Assembly: GCF_003259315.1 (NCBI RefSeq)
Contig: NZ_QLLT01000038.1
Coordinates: forward strand, 1-57,379
Length of the DNA stretch: 57,379 nucleotides
From: Kitasatospora sp. SolWspMP-SS2h
Lineage (GTDB): Bacteria > Actinomycetota > Actinomycetes > Streptomycetales > Streptomycetaceae
Reading direction: 5' to 3'
Shown here in pieces: positions 8,460 through 16,777 of this stretch (within the stretch, counting starts at the first letter, position 1; every line of letters begins with the position of its first letter). The notes below the pieces were generated by a model. It searched no databases, was not told the origin of the DNA, and saw nothing but the letters and a program-made list of their open reading frames with translations. The position numbers and the translations under genes were made by a program.

Positions 8460-8876
8460 GCCCCCTCCCGGTGCGCGCCCCACCGGTGGATCTCCCACCG
8501 CAGCTCCCGCTGCTGCTGCCCCGTCACCACGTCAGCTCCCATGCCCCTACCGTCCTCCCGTCCCGTGCCACCAGTCCAGCGCCGGACCGCCATCCTCCTC
8601 GCGCCCATACCGCGGCCGCTCCCGGTAGGAGACCGCGGACGGCCGCTCGCGGTGCGCCTGCGGACCGGGCGGAGCCGCCGTGACCGCGACCGCGGGAACG
8701 TGGACCAGGCCGTCGGCGTCGAAGTGGGCATGCTCGGCCAGCACCGTGGCACCCGCTCCGTGCCCCCACCCCCGCTTCGGCGCCAGCGCCCGCATGCGCC
8801 GCTCCGCGGCGCCCGGCACAACTACCTTCACCCGGGCCCGGTCCGGTGGCGCCTGCAGCGGCACCGGCCTGCGCAC
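8460..8876 (-). pseudogene. hypothetical gene cut by the IS3 element
   Basis: From GTG at 8876 the minus strand reads KVVVPGAAERRMRALAPKRG and AGATVLAEHAHFDADGLVHV, then a stop at 8547. A neighbouring frame continues sensibly (MGADVVTGQQQRELRWEIHR) up to the IS3 junction, where the IS terminal repeat supplies a TGA. One indel near 8555 would join the two. The family is not recognised. The 3' end is lost to the insertion. Confidence 0.45.
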
Positions 8877-9003
8877 CGGGCGCTGCTGGTGGGCTGGGTG
8901 GCCGGTCGGTGCTGGTGTTCATCTTTGTCCGGCCGGGCCATGGCGGACACCGTTTTCGTGACCTTCGTGGTGTCAGCACCCCTCCACCCCCTGGGAGATC
9001 GCC

Positions 9004-9177
9004 ATGGAGCACAGCGTCCTCGTCCCGCTCACCGCCGCCCTGGCCGCCGTCTCCGCCGGCCTCTCGGCCCACGCCGCGGGCGCCACCCGCCGCACCGCCC
9101 TGACCCGCGCCGCCACCGCCTTCACCACCACCCTGGCCACCACCGTCGCCACCGCTGTAGCCCAGCTCCTCACCTGA
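9004..9177 (+). CDS. small hydrophobic protein, 57 residues
   Basis: ATG at 9004 follows GGGAGA. The product (MEHSVLVPLTAALAAVSAGL...) is mostly Ala/Thr/Leu with two weak hydrophobic stretches, and ends VATAVAQLLT. Small hydrophobic proteins of this kind are common in actinomycete plasmids and integrative elements, for example spread proteins, but nothing here proves that role. The palindromic repeat at 9322 lies downstream and could end its transcript. Confidence 0.5.
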   Translation: MEHSVLVPLTAALAAVSAGLSAHAAGATRRTALTRAATAFTTTLATTVATAVAQLLT

Positions 9178-9304
9178 CCCCACCCCACAGCCCACACCCC
9201 ACACCTATCGCCCCACAGGCGGCAGCACCGCCCGCAAGCCCGGTCCCGCCCGCGGGGCTCGGCCCGCGGGCGGGCGCTGCGGGCGCGGCGTTGATCCCCG
9301 GCCT

Positions 9305-9395
9305 GCCTGCGGCACGGAAACACGTCAGGGGCCGCCCACCGACCGGTGGGCGGCCCCTGACGTGCTTTCCTCAGTGCTCGCGCAGCCTACCCCGC
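9305..9395 (+). repeat. palindromic dispersed repeat, copy 1
   Basis: Arms ACGTCAGGGGCCGCCCACC (9322-9340) and its exact complement (9345-9363) enclose loop GACC. Flanks GCCTGCGGCACG on the left and GCTTTCCTCAGTGC plus CGCAGCCTACCC on the right recur at copies 2 and 3. It sits between convergent genes and could act as a bidirectional terminator. Confidence 0.85.
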
Positions 9396-9461
9396 CGGCA
9401 CCCGGTTGCCGCACGCGCCCAGCCCCGTTGGACCGTCGGCCCCCGCAGACGTCGCCACGCG

Positions 9462-9677
9462 TTAACGCTGCGGGGTGGCGGTCTCGATCGCGGCCTGCAG
9501 GCGGGCGCGGGCGTCCTGGGCAGCGGCCCGTTCGGCGGGTGTGCCCTGTGCGGGGCGTTGACGGGCACCCAGCGCGCTCGCGCCGGGCACGGCCAGGGTT
9601 GGTGATCGGGCAGCGGCGGGAGTTGTTGGCGGTGGGTGGGTAGCCGTAGGCGCGCGTGGATCGGGTTGAGTGGCCAC
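9462..9677 (-). CDS. short unrecognised protein, 71 residues
   Basis: GTG at 9677 opens a frame with a Pro/Thr-rich N terminus and a coding-like amphipathic end (AERAAAQDARARLQAAIETA, then TPQR and stop). It may be the tail of a longer lost gene. No ribosome binding site is convincing and no family is recognised. Confidence 0.35.
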   Translation of the reverse strand: MATQPDPRAPTATHPPPTTPAAARSPTLAVPGASALGARQRPAQGTPAERAAAQDARARLQAAIETATPQR

Positions 9678-9713
9678 TCCGCTGGTAGGCCCGGTTCAGC
9701 CGGCGGTTAGGGC

Positions 9714-9920
9714 TCACGGACCGGGGCGCCGTGGGGTCATCACGGCGGCCACCGGGTCGGCGCCGAACATCCGGGCCTCGCCCGCGGCCTGCGCCAGAAG
9801 GTCTTTGTCCATGTCCTCGAAGTCTTCTCGGCATCGCTGCGCCTGCTCCTGGTAGGCGTGCAGTACCTCGTGCAGCGCGCTCTCGACGGCGGCCGGCGAC
9901 CAGGGCAGCGGGGGGCTCAT
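9714..9920 (-). CDS. short paralogue of the 50 kb hypothetical gene, truncated
   Basis: From ATG at 9920 the protein reads PLPWSPAAVESALHEVLHAY and then EDFEDMDKDLLAQAAGEARM...ADPVAAV. It is nearly the same as the N-terminal 60 residues of the gene at 50471. That gene continues DKLVRALLSGLG, whereas this copy switches to unrelated residues and stops at 9714. It is therefore C-terminally truncated. Function is unknown; the helical, charged sequence suggests a small soluble protein. Confidence 0.55.
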   Translation of the reverse strand: MSPPLPWSPAAVESALHEVLHAYQEQAQRCREDFEDMDKDLLAQAAGEARMFGADPVAAVMTPRRPGP

Positions 9921-10030
9921 GGTGTTGGCTGGCAGCCTGGCGGAAGAGGGTGTCGGTGCCCGGGGGGGGGCTGTGGACGGGCTCCAGGATGCTGGAGGAG
10001 CCGTCGACGCGGACGTCCTCGAATCAGGAT
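9921..10030 (-). pseudogene. fragment sharing a conserved tail with 11100-11217
   Basis: The minus strand reads EDVRVDGSSSILEPVHSP and then GTDTLFRQAAS. The plus strand at 11115-11217 encodes the related SIVEGSSTILELVYSPRG and TDTLFRFPVL followed by a stop. The two lie in opposite orientation on either side of the secreted-protein gene at 10072. Both lack a 5' end. A run of nine Cs in this copy reads through in frame. Confidence 0.4.
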
Positions 10031-10071
10031 GTGGGGACCGGGCGCGGGTCGTGGTCTGCACGGTCGTCCGG

Positions 10072-10614
10072 TCATGCGGGGGCGATCTCCAGGGTGGCCA
10101 GCCCGGTCTGGGCGGTGATCCCGGTTCCCGCGCAGGCGCTCACGCTGAGCTGGGGGATGGCCACGACTTCGGTCGCGTTCTGGCCGATCCCCACGCCGGC
10201 GGTCGCGGCGCCCACCTTGGTGATGAGCAGTGATCCGTTGGCCGCGGTGACCACCGCGTCGCTCACGTAGGTGATCGTGCTGGAAGTGCCGTTGTTCCAC
10301 CGGTACACAGCGGTCTGCGAGGCCGTCGGGGGCTGCAGGCTCAGCAGGCAGCTGGCGTTGAAGGTGCCGCTGCGGTGGCTGGTGCCGCTGGTGATGGTGT
10401 TGGTGAGTGACGCGCAGGTGAAGGACTCGTCGGTGCTGACCGTGGTGGAGCGGGTGGTGTTGGTCAGCGGTGGCGAGTAGCTGTTGACCTGGGAGCCCAC
10501 GGTGCACTCCAGGTCGGTGGGGGTCGCCGAGGCGGGGGCGGCGGTGATGATCATGCCCGCGGTCGTCAGGGCGGCGGCGGTGAGGGTGGCCAGGATGGTG
10601 CGGTGGTGGCTCAT
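10072..10614 (-). CDS. secreted protein, paralogue 1 of 3
   Basis: ATG at 10614 follows GGAGGAA. A signal peptide (TILATLTAAALTTAGMIITA, cleavage after PASA) precedes an all-beta looking domain of about 150 residues: LECTVGSQVNSYSPPLTNTT, a second Cys near SFTCASL, SGTFNASCLL and a final VSACAGTG. The same Cys spacing and the C-x-G...PxLTNT start recur in the proteins at 24435-24947 and 30872-31405. The family has no assigned function that I know. Four cysteines suggest disulfides outside the cell. Confidence 0.75.
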   Translation of the reverse strand: MSHHRTILATLTAAALTTAGMIITAAPASATPTDLECTVGSQVNSYSPPLTNTTRSTTVSTDESFTCASLTNTITSGTSHRSGTFNASCLLSLQPPTASQTAVYRWNNGTSSTITYVSDAVVTAANGSLLITKVGAATAGVGIGQNATEVVAIPQLSVSACAGTGITAQTGLATLEIAPA

Positions 10615-10797
10615 GGTTCCTCCAGAGGGTCGGCGCCGGGTCGCATCGAGGACCGCTGCAATTCGGTGCCGTGCAGGACGAGTTACCGCAGAGTGGCACG
10701 GAACCATCCTCGCCGGAAGTGGGGCAACTGTCCCGATTTGTGATCCTTTCCTGCCCTGGCGGCCGGAGGGCCGGGGCGGGCACGCGGCGGGGCCGGT

Positions 10798-11040
10798 CGG
10801 ACCTGGTCAGAGGGGCACGGCGCCTCCGGCTCGTGAGTCGAGGCCTCCGGCTCCACGCCGGGGCGTAGGGCACTCGGGCGGGGGTCGGGGGCGCGCGGCG
10901 GCCGGGTGCGCGCCGGGGCGCGGGGCGGGATAGGGGCGCCGGGTGCGGGCCGGGTAGGCCGCGGCGGCACTGAGAAAGCACGTCAGGGGCCGCCCACCGA
11001 CCGGTGGGCGGCCCCTGACGTTTTCGTGCCGGAGGCCAGG
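10798..11040 (-). repeat. palindromic dispersed repeat, copy 2 (inverted)
   Basis: The palindrome has arms 10980-10998 and 11003-11021, identical in sequence to copy 1. Its flanks are the reverse complement of those at copies 1 and 3 (CACTGAGAAAGC on the left, CGTGCCGG on the right). Similarity to copy 3 extends some 180 bases leftwards and includes GCCCTACGCCCCGGCGTGGA in reverse complement, ending near 10798. It lies upstream of the secreted-protein gene, not after a gene end. Confidence 0.75.
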
Positions 11041-11099
11041 CCTCGGATCGGCGCGGTGCCCGCGCCCGGACGGACCCGAGCCCGGTGCCCCTGACGGCC

Positions 11100-11217
11100 T
11101 CGGCCGCTCCACCCTGACCACGTCCGAGGACGTCTATCGTCGAAGGCTCCTCCACCATCTTGGAGCTCGTCTACAGCCCCCGGGGCACCGACACCCTCTT
11201 CCGCTTTCCCGTCCTGT
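11100..11217 (+). pseudogene. fragment sharing a conserved tail with 9921-10030
   Basis: The plus strand reads SIVEGSSTILELVYSPRGTD and then TLFRFPVL before TAA at 11217. Compared with 9921-10030 it carries one extra base just upstream (TATC for CGC), which breaks the frame. No start is present. Confidence 0.4.
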
Positions 11218-11313
11218 AACCCGAACGGCGCCGCCCCGGCCCCCCTCAAGGGTCCCGGGCGGCGCCCGCCTGTACCGCGCCTGTCTCCGCGCTGGTGTTG
11301 TGGTGCGTGGGTG

Positions 11314-11679
11314 TCAGCCGGTGGTGACGTGGCTGCTCACGTTCTGGGAGCCGGCGCCGTTGGGGCCGGCGGCGATGGTGGTCTGTTCGTAGCCGGCGCC
11401 CGCGGTGCCGTCGGGGCCGTTGAAGACATGGGAGGTGACCTTGGACAGGGCGGCGCCGTTGGGGCCGACGGCCAGGGTGACGGTGTGGAAGAAGGCGCTG
11501 TCACCCTTGGGGCCGTTGCCGGTCCCGCTGAGGATGGAGGCGGCGGCCGCGCCGGTGGGGCCGGCCGCCTGCTGGCTCTGGTGGTAGCCGGTGCTGTCGG
11601 CGAACGCCGCGCCGCTGAGGCCGGCCAGGAACGGAAGGGCCATGGTGGCGACGGCCACGACACGGGTGGTCTTGCGCAT
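11314..11679 (-). CDS. secreted protein with GPxG repeats
   Basis: The 121-residue product starts at ATG 11679 after GAGAGG. A signal peptide (VVAVATMALPFLAGLSGAAF, cleavage after AFA) is followed by a repetitive mature part with AAGPTGAA, GNGPKGDS, AVGPNGAA, NGPDGTA and AAGPNGAG at intervals of 17-24 residues, interleaved with aromatic/His segments (YHQSQQ, SAFFHTV, VTSHVF, YEQTT). It has no cysteine and no anchor. The regular pattern suggests a self-associating surface or extracellular structural protein; that is inference. Confidence 0.7.
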   Translation of the reverse strand: MRKTTRVVAVATMALPFLAGLSGAAFADSTGYHQSQQAAGPTGAAAASILSGTGNGPKGDSAFFHTVTLAVGPNGAALSKVTSHVFNGPDGTAGAGYEQTTIAAGPNGAGSQNVSSHVTTG

Positions 11680-12039
11680 GGGGATGCCTCTCTCACGAAA
11701 CGCTCCGCCCGGGCGGACAGCACCGGGCCACTGCCCCATCAAGGCATACGGCAGCCCCCGCCGCCCGCCCGGCTGCTCCGGCGGTGAACCGGGGCACTGC
11801 CGGCGGGCTCCTGATGGAGTAGGCCCGGCGCCGGCGTTCGCTTCCGGAGCCCGCGGGGTCCTTTGCCCGGCACGGGCGCCGAACTGGACGGTGTGGCCGG
11901 TGTCACCGGCGCCGGGTGGGATGATCGGTGCGGGCCCGGGCGGGAGAGCGCCGGGGCAATGAGCGCCTGATCATCGGCGTGGCGTCGTCCCGGTCGGTAG
12001 GCCGGGTTGGGGGCCGCGCGGGTGCGCGGCGGAAAGCGT
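11680..12039. other. divergent intergenic stretch, nothing recognised
   Basis: About 360 bases between the leftward GPxG gene and the rightward STAS gene. It must hold both promoters. No hairpin or repeat stands out. Confidence 0.45.
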
Positions 12040-12429
12040 GTGTGGGCAGCGGTGAGCGGGAGCGTCGAGATCCTTGCGGTGGGTGAGGTACTGCTGGCCG
12101 TCGTGCCGGCCGCCTTGGACGATAAGGCGGTAATGGTGCTCCAAAAAGAGCTCGCCCACCGCATCGTGGACACCGTCGCGCGCGGGGTGGTCATCGACAT
12201 CAGCGGCCTGGACTTCGTCGACACCTTCATCGCGGGCCGCCTCTCGGCGCTCGCCACCGCCGCGGCCCTGCTCGGCGCCCGCCCCGTCCTGACCGGCATG
12301 CGCCCCGCGGTCGCCCAGACCCTCGTCCACCTCGGCGTCGAACTCCACGGCATCGCCGGGGCCCGCGACCTCGAAACAGGCCTGGCCCTGCTCCACAGCC
12401 CCGGCACCCGCATCCCCGCAGCCGGCTGA
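12040..12429 (+). CDS. RsbS-like STAS-domain anti-sigma antagonist
   Basis: The 129-residue STAS protein has the RsbS/stressosome signature GVVIDISGLDFVDTFIAGRL followed by SALATAAALLGARPVLTGM. The phosphorylatable position is the T of DTFIAGR. It would act in the cytoplasm in partner switching with an RsbT-like kinase, but none is encoded nearby. GTG at 12040 after GGAAAG is chosen; GTG 12052 is also possible. Two decayed relatives lie at 18945-19315 and 20935-21105. The last has the same VxIDI...F(V/I)AGRLS core. Confidence 0.8.
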   Translation: MWAAVSGSVEILAVGEVLLAVVPAALDDKAVMVLQKELAHRIVDTVARGVVIDISGLDFVDTFIAGRLSALATAAALLGARPVLTGMRPAVAQTLVHLGVELHGIAGARDLETGLALLHSPGTRIPAAG

Positions 12430-12554
12430 CCCACAGCCACAGACGCTGCGGGCACCAGCCCCATAGGCCTGGCCCAGTCTGGCGGCGAGCACGAGAGGGA
12501 ACCGGCCCCGTGACAAGCAGGCCTGCGGATGCGGGCACCGCACCGTCCCTCGGC

Positions 12555-12832
12555 CCGCCTGCGGCACGAAATAACGTCAGGGGCCGCCCACCGAGCGGTG
12601 GGCGGCCCCTGACGTGCTTTCTCAGTGCCCCCGCAGCCTACCCGGCCCTGCCCTGCCGCCGCGTATCCCGCCCCGCGCCACGCCCCGGTTATCGCGCGCC
12701 TCCGGTGCGCACCGGATTGCCGCCGCCCCGGCCTTTGCCCGGCCGCCCTATGCCCCGGCGTGGAGTCCGGGACGTTGACTCACGGCCCGGGCGCGCCGTG
12801 TCTATCCCACCAGGCCTGACCGCTCCCACCGT
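12555..12832 (+). repeat. palindromic dispersed repeat, copy 3 (long form)
   Basis: Arms 12574-12592 and 12597-12615 pair around GAGC, with the same flanks as copy 1 (GCCTGCGGCACG; GCTTTCTCAGTGC). Similarity to copy 2 continues rightwards to about 12830, including CCCCGGCGTGGAGTCCGG and GGCGCGCCGTGTCTATCCC, where the HA fragment begins. The 5' end of that pseudogene may therefore mark a repeat boundary. Confidence 0.75.
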
Positions 12833-13320
12833 ATGCCCGCCCCGGTGTGCGTCCACGAGCTCGACCAGCTTGGCATGGTCTGGGACAAGCATGCCCGCTC
12901 CTGGGAGCCCGGCTACGCTCACGCCCACGCCTGGGCCGCCGTCCACGGGCACCTCGCGGTCCCGGCCGCCGAGAAGATGGACGGCCACGCCGTCGGCGCG
13001 CGGGTCGGACGCCAACGCAAGAACGCGAAGCTGACGGTCGAGCAGGACACGAAACTGACCGCGCTGGATGCGCTGTGGCGCCTCGACCCGGACTGGAACC
13101 GCTCGTATCGCCGCCTGCTCGCCTACCTCGCCACCGGCGGAACCCTCGACGGCCCGGCGAATCGCACCGGCGGCGAAGCCGACCCGACCTTCCGGCCCGG
13201 AGTCTGGCTGCGCAAGCAGGCGGCCTCCCGCACCGGCGGGAAGCTGACGGCCCAGCAGACCAGCCTGCTGGACGCCCTGGCGACGGTCCGGGCCGAGCAG
13301 CAGGACACGGCGGCCCGGCC
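12833..13320 (+). pseudogene. helicase-associated (HA) domain fragment 3
   Basis: The frame holds at least two HA modules: LDQLGMVWDKHARSWEPGYA with HAWAAVHGHLAVP, then LWRLDPDWNRSYRRLLAYLA and RPGVWLRKQAASRTGGKLTA. HA modules normally follow a helicase core, which is missing. From about 13310 the frame loses sense, although no stop appears until 14257. ATG at 12833 is the first possible start but directly follows repeat sequence, so it is unlikely to be native. Confidence 0.6.
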
Positions 13321-13482
13321 CAGGGCACGGTCACCTGGAGCGCCGAGTAGACGTGCCGCGCGTGCGGCGACGGGCCCGAGATCGGCCGTGAAGGCCGGGC
13401 CGAATGCACCTGCGGCTGGGTGCTGGAGAGCCAGTTCGCCGACGGCGACTACGTCGAGGCCGACCACGACTGCGACCAGTAG
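13305..13482 (+). pseudogene. small Cys-rich (zinc-ribbon-like) protein with in-frame stop
   Basis: The frame reads GTVTWSAE, TAG (13348-13350), then TCRACGDGPEIGREGRAECT and CGWVLESQFADGDYVEADHD before a stop at 13482. Both sides of the TAG look like one protein with a C-x2-C...C-x-C knuckle, so a CAG-to-TAG change is likely. The family is not recognised. Confidence 0.4.
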
Positions 13483-13544
13483 CCGCACGCACCGCTCACC
13501 GGGGCGGCCCGCGCCGGGCCGTCCCGCCTACGAAGGAGAGGCCG

Positions 13545-14010
13545 ATGCGCGGCCTCGGGTACACCCTGGTGGCCGACCTCCTGGTGGCCGCGGGCCACAC
13601 CCGCGAGCAGGCCTCGGCCGCCATCGCCCGGATCGAGTGGGATGTCCTCGACGCCGTGCGGTGCACCGTCTCCAGCATCGGTGTCCGCTTCCCCGACGAT
13701 CGCGACGAGGACGGCTACGTCGACGGCTGGCACGAACAGCAGCATCGCGGTCAACGCCTTGCCTGGCCCAGCTCGCCGAGCGCTCCCGTTTCGAGGCCGA
13801 GCGCGGCGGCATCGCCGTCCCGTCCGCACCGAACCCGCCGATCCCCCTCTCTTTGCCACCGCCCAGCCTCGAACTGCGTGACACGCACGGCGTGACGGAG
13901 GAGCTGTTCCACGGCCTGGCCGACGAGCGCGCCTGGGGCGAGGAGCTCGCCGACCACGTCCTGTACGGGGTGAGGTGGCTGGTCGCCGAGCCCGGCCATC
14001 CCGGCCCTAC
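13545..14010 (+). pseudogene. unrecognised gene with a frameshift near 13765
   Basis: ATG at 13545 follows GAAGGAGAGG. The protein reads GYTLVADLLVAAGHTREQAS and AAIARIEWDVLDAV up to HEQQHRGQRL. It then continues in another frame as LAQLAERSRFEAERGGIAVP, LELRDTHGVTEELFHGLADE and VLYGVRWLVAEPG. A single indel joins them. The sequence runs out of sense at about 14010. No family is recognised. Confidence 0.45.
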
Positions 14011-14345
14011 CGCGACAGAGGCCCGCCGTACCGGCGGCAGGCCGTCAACGACGTCCGCACCGGTAAGAATGTCCGGGCCGTCAATCAACGCCGACCGGCG
14101 CCGCGAAACCATTTCGACCGATGAAAAGCCCTTTTGTAGAAGGGAGTTGTACTTGCATGAGCTGATACTGCGGCGTCTCTCCCTCCAGTCCCCGCCGCGC
14201 CACGGCTTGGACACCCGCACCTGGTCTGCCGACCATCGGTGTCGGCCGAGACGGTGATCGCCTCCGGGTGTACGACCACTCGATCGAGTCCTGCGTCCCT
14301 GTCCGGTCACCACCGGGCGCGTCCTGCTGCGGGGAGGAGCACGCC

Positions 14346-14954
14346 TTGCACCGCTGTTTCCACAAATCGGGAGAACACCTCGCCATCCTGGTGGTGCTCC
14401 GCGACCTGCTCCCGGCCCTCACCGAGCTCGTCGAGCATGTCCCCGCCGCCTCCTGGGACGATCCGACCCCTTGCGCCCAGTGGTCCGTCCGTGACCTCGT
14501 GGGGCACATCGCCTGCGAACTGCTCTGGGTGCCCGCAGCGGTGACCGGCGAGGAGGTGGCCCGATCGAGCCGGAGGTTCTCCGGGGACGTCCTGGGCGCC
14601 AATCCCCGGGGGGTCGTTGCGCACGCGGCGTCAGCGGCCGTCAAGTCACTGGGCCGCCCCGGCGCCCTCGACCGGCAACTGCGCCTTCCCTACGGCCTGC
14701 GCGACGGCCTCGGCTACGCGCGGGAACTCGCCGCCGACCTCACCGTCCACTGGTGGGATCTGGCCCAAGTCCACCCTCCGCGCACCGGCCTCCCCGAACG
14801 GGTCGTCAGTTCGGCGCTCGAACAGTTCCGCGAGTACCGGGACATTGCGTCGACCGGCCATTTCGCCACCCCGCTGCCCTATCCCGCGATCGACGCCGGA
14901 ACGATCCGCGAACTCGCGGCCAGAACCGGACGCCGGTCCGATACCGGTTCCTGA
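14346..14954 (+). CDS. DinB/maleylpyruvate isomerase-type mycothiol-dependent enzyme
   Basis: The four-helix-bundle family signature is present: DPTPCAQWSVRDLVGHIACE with a metal-binding His, and later LAADLTVHWWDLAQV with the second His/Asp. The closest architecture is the TIGR03086 / maleylpyruvate isomerase N-terminal group, whose members bind a divalent metal and often use mycothiol. TTG at 14346 lies about seven bases after GGGAGG. An in-frame GTG at 14268 would add 26 atypical residues. The substrate cannot be inferred from context. The gene stands alone between a decayed region and a long gap. Confidence 0.75.
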   Translation: MHRCFHKSGEHLAILVVLRDLLPALTELVEHVPAASWDDPTPCAQWSVRDLVGHIACELLWVPAAVTGEEVARSSRRFSGDVLGANPRGVVAHAASAAVKSLGRPGALDRQLRLPYGLRDGLGYARELAADLTVHWWDLAQVHPPRTGLPERVVSSALEQFREYRDIASTGHFATPLPYPAIDAGTIRELAARTGRRSDTGS

Positions 14955-15376
14955 GCCCTATGGGCGTGCCCGGCGGGGTCTGCGGGCACCTCTGGCGGGA
15001 TCGGCCGGGCTGCGGCCGCCACCTGGCCGCTCTCCTGCGCGTGCCGACCGGGAGCTGAGAGGCGGGGCGGCCACAGCTGCGCGCTCACCGAACACCGTAT
15101 CCGCCGCCAGGCCCCCCGGGCCCACCGTCTCCTACCCCCGTCGAACGTGTTGATCGCTCCCGCCAAGGCAGCTCCTACGTGGGGGACTTCAACGCCTGAG
15201 CCCTTCCGGACAGGCGCCGCCCCGGTCGAGCTGAATGCCGAAGACGACTCCGAGGTGGTGCGGCTGGCTCCTATCGGGCTGGCTGCATCGCACCTCGGAC
15301 GTCGCCCAGAGCCATCGGTCGCGCGCTTCGGCCGGGCCCGGCTCGGCGTTCGCGATACGCGCGCCGAAGCGCACGT
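14955..15376. other. convergent intergenic stretch, nothing recognised
   Basis: About 420 bases between the ends of two genes that converge. Open frames here are shadows of each other with poor composition, and no clear hairpin was found. Confidence 0.45.
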
Positions 15377-16777
15377 TCACCGCCGTCCGACGCGCAGGGC
15401 GGCCAAGAGCCGTTCGGCCTCGCCGCGGTGGCGTTGGGCGAGCAGTACGGAGCGCATCCTGCCGGCCGCCCGCTCGACCCGAGCGGAGTCGACCTGGTAC
15501 CGCAGGCTGACGAACTCCTGCCAGCTCGCACAGGCTTCCTCCAGCTGACCCCGGGCCGCAAGTGTCTCGGCGAGCCGGGCGTGCACCAGGGCCTGCGACC
15601 GGCGCTCGGCGCCGGGGCGGAGTCGGAGCGAGGTGCGCAGTGAGGTGACAGCGGCCGGGAGGTTGCCGAGTCGCCGGTGGACCTCTCCGCGCTGGTACGC
15701 CAGCGTCGCGGCGTGGTAGCAACCGGTGGGGGCGGACGCGGTGGCGCCGGGCAGAGCATCCTCTGCTCCTTCGACGGCCCGCAGCGCGTCGTCGGGCCGA
15801 CCGCGGGCGGCGAGTGCGACGGCGTACTGCCCCAGCAGGAAAGCACGGCTGTCGGGAAGGTGCTGCCCCGCGCGCAGTGCGGCCCCCGCCCGGTCGAGGG
15901 CGGGGCCGGGGTGGCCGAGTTCAAGGGCCTGCACGCTCAGCGCGCGCAGGGCCAGGGCCAGGGCGCGGGCGTCGGCGGCCTCGTCGGCCAGTGCCGCGCT
16001 CAGCCGGTACCAGCGCTGGGCCTCGCCGTGCCGCCACTCGTCGAAGTTCGCGAACCCGCAGAGGTAGGCGAGGCCGGCGGCGCGCTGGAGCAGGGCGTGG
16101 CGGTGGGCGTCGGTGCCGGGTAGGGCGAGCCAGGGCCGGATGGTCAGTTCGAAGTAGGCGGTGGCCTGTTCGCGCACTGCGCCCGCCCCCAGGTGGTGGT
16201 CGACGCGGGAGAACAGGGCGAGCGTGTTCCCGGCCGCCTGGACGTGCGGTGCCAGCAGCCGGCTGGGGGCGGGGGAACGGATTTGGAGGTACTCGGTGCC
16301 GGTGACGCGGTCGGGTATCTCGGCCAGTGCCGACAGCCGGTAGGGGGCGCCCGGGTGGGAAGCGGCGGCGTCGTCAGAGGTGCCGCCGCTCCTGGGTCCG
16401 GGGAGGCCGGAGCGCGGCATGAGCCCCAGTTCCTCGATGGTGACGCCGCGGCGCAGTCGCCGGGTGAAGGCTTCGGCGACGATCGGGGGGACGGGATCGC
16501 GCGGGATCGAACCCGCAAGCCACTGCGCCACCGACGGGCGGCGGTAGCACAGGTCCAGGCCGTTCTCCCGGCCGACCGCGTTGACTGCGGCCGCGAGCGC
16601 GTCGCCGCTCCACCGGGCCTCCTGCAGCAATGCCCGCAGTCGGACGTTGGGACGACGACGGGGGGGTATGTCTGCGGTGGCGGGTGCAGGGGCGCCGGGC
16701 GTTGACTGGTGGGCCATGGTGGAGGCTTTCCGTACGGGGGCGGCGACGGGGGCGAGGAGTGGGCGTCCGGTGGTCAC
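15377..16777 (-). CDS. HTH/TPR regulator, paralogue 1 (NsdA-like)
   Basis: The 466-residue protein has an N-terminal winged or lambda-like HTH region (LRALLQEARWSGDALAAAVN, GRENGLDLCYRRPSVAQWLA). Repeated TPR-like helices fill the rest (LALALRALSVQALELGHPGP, AEDALPGATASAPTGCYHAA, AYQRGEVHRRLGNLPAAV). This is the layout of Streptomyces NsdA-type regulators of development and antibiotics. GTG at 16777 overlaps the stop of the IspH-like gene (GTGA), so the two are translationally coupled. A close paralogue is at 31897-33294, again beside an IspH-like gene. Confidence 0.8.
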   Translation of the reverse strand: MTTGRPLLAPVAAPVRKASTMAHQSTPGAPAPATADIPPRRRPNVRLRALLQEARWSGDALAAAVNAVGRENGLDLCYRRPSVAQWLAGSIPRDPVPPIVAEAFTRRLRRGVTIEELGLMPRSGLPGPRSGGTSDDAAASHPGAPYRLSALAEIPDRVTGTEYLQIRSPAPSRLLAPHVQAAGNTLALFSRVDHHLGAGAVREQATAYFELTIRPWLALPGTDAHRHALLQRAAGLAYLCGFANFDEWRHGEAQRWYRLSAALADEAADARALALALRALSVQALELGHPGPALDRAGAALRAGQHLPDSRAFLLGQYAVALAARGRPDDALRAVEGAEDALPGATASAPTGCYHAATLAYQRGEVHRRLGNLPAAVTSLRTSLRLRPGAERRSQALVHARLAETLAARGQLEEACASWQEFVSLRYQVDSARVERAAGRMRSVLLAQRHRGEAERLLAALRVGRR

